Source: Bacteroides sp. An322
GTDB lineage: Bacteria > Bacteroidota > Bacteroidia > Bacteroidales > Bacteroidaceae
NCBI RefSeq assembly: GCF_002161765.1
Contig: NZ_NFIN01000006.1
Location: 108,253 to 172,252, forward strand
DNA: 64,000 nt
Direction: 5' to 3'
The position numbers were made by a program, and so were the translations under genes. Positions 61,987 through 64,000 of this stretch are shown here, piece after piece (within the stretch, counting starts at the first letter, position 1; the number at the start of each line of letters is the position of its first letter). Below the pieces are notes generated by a model. It had not been told where the DNA came from and searched no databases. It saw nothing but the letters and a program-made list of their open reading frames with translations.

Positions 61987-63127
61987 TCTTACATCCTAAT
62001 TTATCCAAACAACATACTAACTTATCAATGAAATAATCAACTTCCGACTTTGTAATACATAATGGAGGCAATATTCTCAGAATATTCCTACCAGAATATC
62101 CGGTAAAGATATGGTGATTGAACAGAAGCATCTCTCGGATCTTTGACACAGATATGGCAAACTCAACTCCTATCATTAGCCCACGTCCTCTAACATCAGT
62201 GATTAATGGCGATTCAATAGAACGCAGTTTGTGTATGAAATAATCTCCCACATTATTTGCATTTTCTATCAGGTTTTCAGTTTTCATGACCTGTATCACC
62301 GACAATGCAGCAGCACACCCAAGATGATTACCGCCAAATGTAGTTCCAAGCATTCCCTTACGAGGTTTGAAAACGTCACTTATCAGAACACCTGAAAATG
62401 GAAAGCCGTTGGCTATACCTTTGGCTACAGTAATGATATCCGGTTTAATGCCACTCCATTGATGAGCAAAGAACTTTCCTGTACGCCCGTAGCCAGACTG
62501 TATTTCATCCATAATTAGAATTGCGCCATATTGTATAGTCAGCTTACGCAATTCTTTAAGAAAATCATCCTCTGGAACTCTTATTCCACCAACCCCAGAA
62601 ATACCTTCTATTATTACAGCACAAACATCTCCACTACGCAATACACTTTCCACCTCAGCTATATCCATTCCTGAAAAATATACATTATCATTGCAATTAA
62701 GAGGAGCTGTGATCAAAGGATTGTCTGTTACCTCTACTGCTGCTGATGTACGACCATGAAAAGAGTTTCTGAATGCTATCACCTTTTTCTTTCCGGTATG
62801 GAACGAGGCTAGTTTAAGGGCATTCTCATTTGCCTCAGCTCCAGAATTTACAAAAAATGCACTATAATCAGAATACCCGGAGATTTCCCCCAATTCATAT
62901 GCAAGCTTCTCCTGAAGTTTATTAACTACTGAGTTAGAGTAAAACATCAGATTCTGCATCTGCTCATACATACATTTTACAAGGTACGGATGAGAATGCC
63001 CTATTGATATTACAGCATGTCCACCATAAAAATCCAAATATGAATTACCGTTGTCATCGTAAACATAACAACCAGAACCCCTAACAATATTTATAGGGAA
63101 TATAGAATAAACATCAAACAAATTCAT
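61979..63127 (-). CDS. Class-III PLP-dependent aminotransferase
   Basis: A 382-residue fold-type I aminotransferase of the ArgD/ornithine/4-aminobutyrate class. It has GGHAVISIGHSHPYLV near the start, FVNSGAEANENALKLA, the cofactor aspartate in LIMDEIQSGYGRTG and the PLP lysine K236 in TVAKGIANGFP. No arginine-pathway gene is adjacent, so acetylornithine is not implied. Its overlap with the kinase gene and its position after a PPOX protein suggest a shared small-molecule pathway. Amino donor and acceptor unknown. Confidence 0.9.
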   Translation of the reverse strand: MNLFDVYSIFPINIVRGSGCYVYDDNGNSYLDFYGGHAVISIGHSHPYLVKCMYEQMQNLMFYSNSVVNKLQEKLAYELGEISGYSDYSAFFVNSGAEANENALKLASFHTGKKKVIAFRNSFHGRTSAAVEVTDNPLITAPLNCNDNVYFSGMDIAEVESVLRSGDVCAVIIEGISGVGGIRVPEDDFLKELRKLTIQYGAILIMDEIQSGYGRTGKFFAHQWSGIKPDIITVAKGIANGFPFSGVLISDVFKPRKGMLGTTFGGNHLGCAAALSVIQVMKTENLIENANNVGDYFIHKLRSIESPLITDVRGRGLMIGVEFAISVSKIREMLLFNHHIFTGYSGRNILRILPPLCITKSEVDYFIDKLVCCLDKLGCKND

Positions 63128-63141
63128 AATCTAATATTTTA

Positions 63142-63657
63142 CTACTCCATCCTTCCATACTTCATTTCATCGCCATTCTTATCGTATTGTTTACGCTTGC
63201 CTGTTGGAGGAGCCGATAAGGTTACTTTGACTACAGCTGTACGATGAAGGCTTCTTTTAACTGCTTCCTCAAAAGCGTCCATGTGTTTTGGCAGAAAGCG
63301 TTGGCTAATTAATCTCAATGCCAAAATCTTTTCTTCATTATCAGTAACAACCTCAGCTTTTCCAAATGCAATAGCCGAACGGTACTGAAGAGTGAAAGTT
63401 CCATCTTTAGGACCAACCGTAGGTTGGCATTTTGTAACAGCAGAAAGACATACTTCTGGATTTACTGCTATAGCATCAAGTTTATCACCTTCTGGAGCAC
63501 AATGAAAATACCAAATATCATCACCATTACTGGCCAAAGATAATGGTACTCCATATGCAGTACCGTCCGGTCTTGTAAAACTAACCGTTATATATGGAGC
63601 TTTGCGCATTATTTCCAATGCCCAGTTGCTGTCCATTTCCCTACTTACTTTTCTCAT
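63142..63657 (-). CDS. PPOX-class (NimA-like) flavin-binding protein
   Basis: A 171-residue split-barrel protein. APYITVSFTRPDGTAYGVPL and FHCAPEGDKLDAIAVNPEVC are the FMN-binding blocks of the pyridoxamine 5'-phosphate oxidase-like family, of the branch that includes the nitroimidazole-resistance Nim proteins. It is the first gene of the minus-strand cluster, behind a promoter and an inverted repeat. It could reduce or oxidise a small aromatic substrate, or bind heme or flavin. A true Nim activity cannot be inferred from this alone. Confidence 0.82.
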   Translation of the reverse strand: MRKVSREMDSNWALEIMRKAPYITVSFTRPDGTAYGVPLSLASNGDDIWYFHCAPEGDKLDAIAVNPEVCLSAVTKCQPTVGPKDGTFTLQYRSAIAFGKAEVVTDNEEKILALRLISQRFLPKHMDAFEEAVKRSLHRTAVVKVTLSAPPTGKRKQYDKNGDEMKYGRME

Positions 63658-63696
63658 AAAGTTCTAAATATGCTTAAATATTTGCCTAATATTACA

Positions 63697-63723
63697 GGTA
63701 AGAACAACCTCTGTTCTATTACC
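63697..63723. promoter_or_regulatory. Candidate operator of the PPOX cluster
   Basis: AGAACA (63701-63706) and TGTTCT (63712-63717) form a perfect palindrome with a 5-bp spacer, extended outward by GGTA/TACC-like bases. It lies between the -7 element and the PPOX start. Confidence 0.5.
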
Positions 63724-63752
63724 TAGGTATAAAATATTCTATAACTATACGA

Positions 63753-63760
63753 CAAAATTA
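63753..63760 (-). promoter_or_regulatory. -7 element of the PPOX cluster
   Basis: TAATTTTG on the minus strand, 96 bases upstream of the PPOX start, leaving a leader that contains the palindrome at 63697. Confidence 0.45.
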
Positions 63761-63896
63761 CCTTAGATGAAAAAAATACGATGTAATAAAAATGACACCA
63801 TTGATATTTATTAGAGAAAATACCTGATGAAATAATCAATCCAATACATTTTCATTCTTAACTGTATGTTTTATTCAGCGAATATTTCAAATCTAA

Positions 63897-64000
63897 GAAG
63901 CTGTTTTGATTTCATTCGATAAATTTGTTAAGCATGATTTGGATGAATGCGATTTGTACCATGGCTTCCGCAGTTTCAGCGAGGAATTCATAATCGATGG
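63897..64000 (-). mobile_element. End of an IS5-like insertion sequence (partial)
   Basis: The element ends at 63897 with GAAGCTGTTTTGATTTCAT, next to TAA, matching the ends and target type of the MITE at 30404. The element continues past the window edge. Confidence 0.7.
63912..64000 (-). CDS. IS5-family transposase, C-terminal end
   Basis: The last 29 codons read IDYEFLAETAEAMVQIAFIQ followed by IMLNKFIE and a stop. DYEFLxETAEAMVQIAFIxIMLN is the usual C-terminus of Bacteroides IS5-type DDE transposases. The catalytic residues lie outside the window. Confidence 0.8.
   Translation of the reverse strand, partial: IDYEFLAETAEAMVQIAFIQIMLNKFIE

Noticed and set aside
63142..63657. Nitroimidazole resistance gene nim
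   Set aside because: The PPOX fold is shared by many functions and the sequence shows no Nim-specific feature that I can verify.

Overview
The window is chromosomal DNA of a gut Bacteroidales bacterium, most likely Bacteroides or Phocaeicola. The support is a SusC/SusD polysaccharide-utilization locus, many promoters of the Bacteroides type (TTTG, about 19 bases, TAnnTTTG), lipoprotein signals typical of the phylum, and small families known from it. No taxonomic search was possible.

Layout. 1-520: start of purE and all of gcvH, minus strand. 681-5536: a four-unit palindromic repeat, a broken GH30 glycosidase, an SGNH-type hydrolase and a GH3 beta-glucosidase. 5688-6367: a translationally coupled pair of uncharacterised genes. 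6443-15414: a LacI regulator divergent from an aldo/keto reductase, lactonase, FucP-type transporter and zinc dehydrogenase, followed by a beta-propeller glycosidase-like protein and a GH97. The gene order matches the L-galactose oxidation pathway described in Bacteroides vulgatus. 15470-29867: a divergent AraC regulator, then GH29, SusC, SusD, a mutarotase, GH43, GH31 and GH97. Together these look like one system that strips fucose- or L-galactose-capped, xylose-bearing glycans outside the cytoplasm and oxidises the released L-sugar inside.

29898-31262 is a graveyard. It holds a collapsed WYL regulator, an N6-adenine methyltransferase broken by deletions and by a 299-bp IS5-like miniature transposon, and the first 47 codons of a Dam-type methylase. 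An AAA-ATPase/PD-(D/E)XK gene and a second GH29 follow.

34486-57150 is mostly core: rpoN, a transglutaminase-like lipoprotein, acetyltransferases, an AraC regulator, a secreted carboxymuconolactone-decarboxylase-like protein, cutC, a nucleoside kinase, a Na/Pi transporter, guanine deaminase, groESL, rmuC, hisS, a membrane zinc peptidase and tRNA-Lys. Its intergenic gaps carry several families of long inverted repeats. Two related arrays with a 41-bp period follow two acetyltransferase genes.

57155-64000 is AT-richer and looks acquired at the tRNA-Lys. It starts with an in-frame fusion of an integrase N-terminus to the C-terminal half of a PepSY-type membrane protein. It continues with a minus-strand cluster: PPOX flavoprotein, class-III aminotransferase, ThiD/pyridoxal-type kinase, di-iron Ric-like protein, HD hydrolase and MATE efflux pump. 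It ends in an IS5-like transposase cut by the window edge. This cluster and the L-galactose-linked locus are the two best candidates for an undescribed system.
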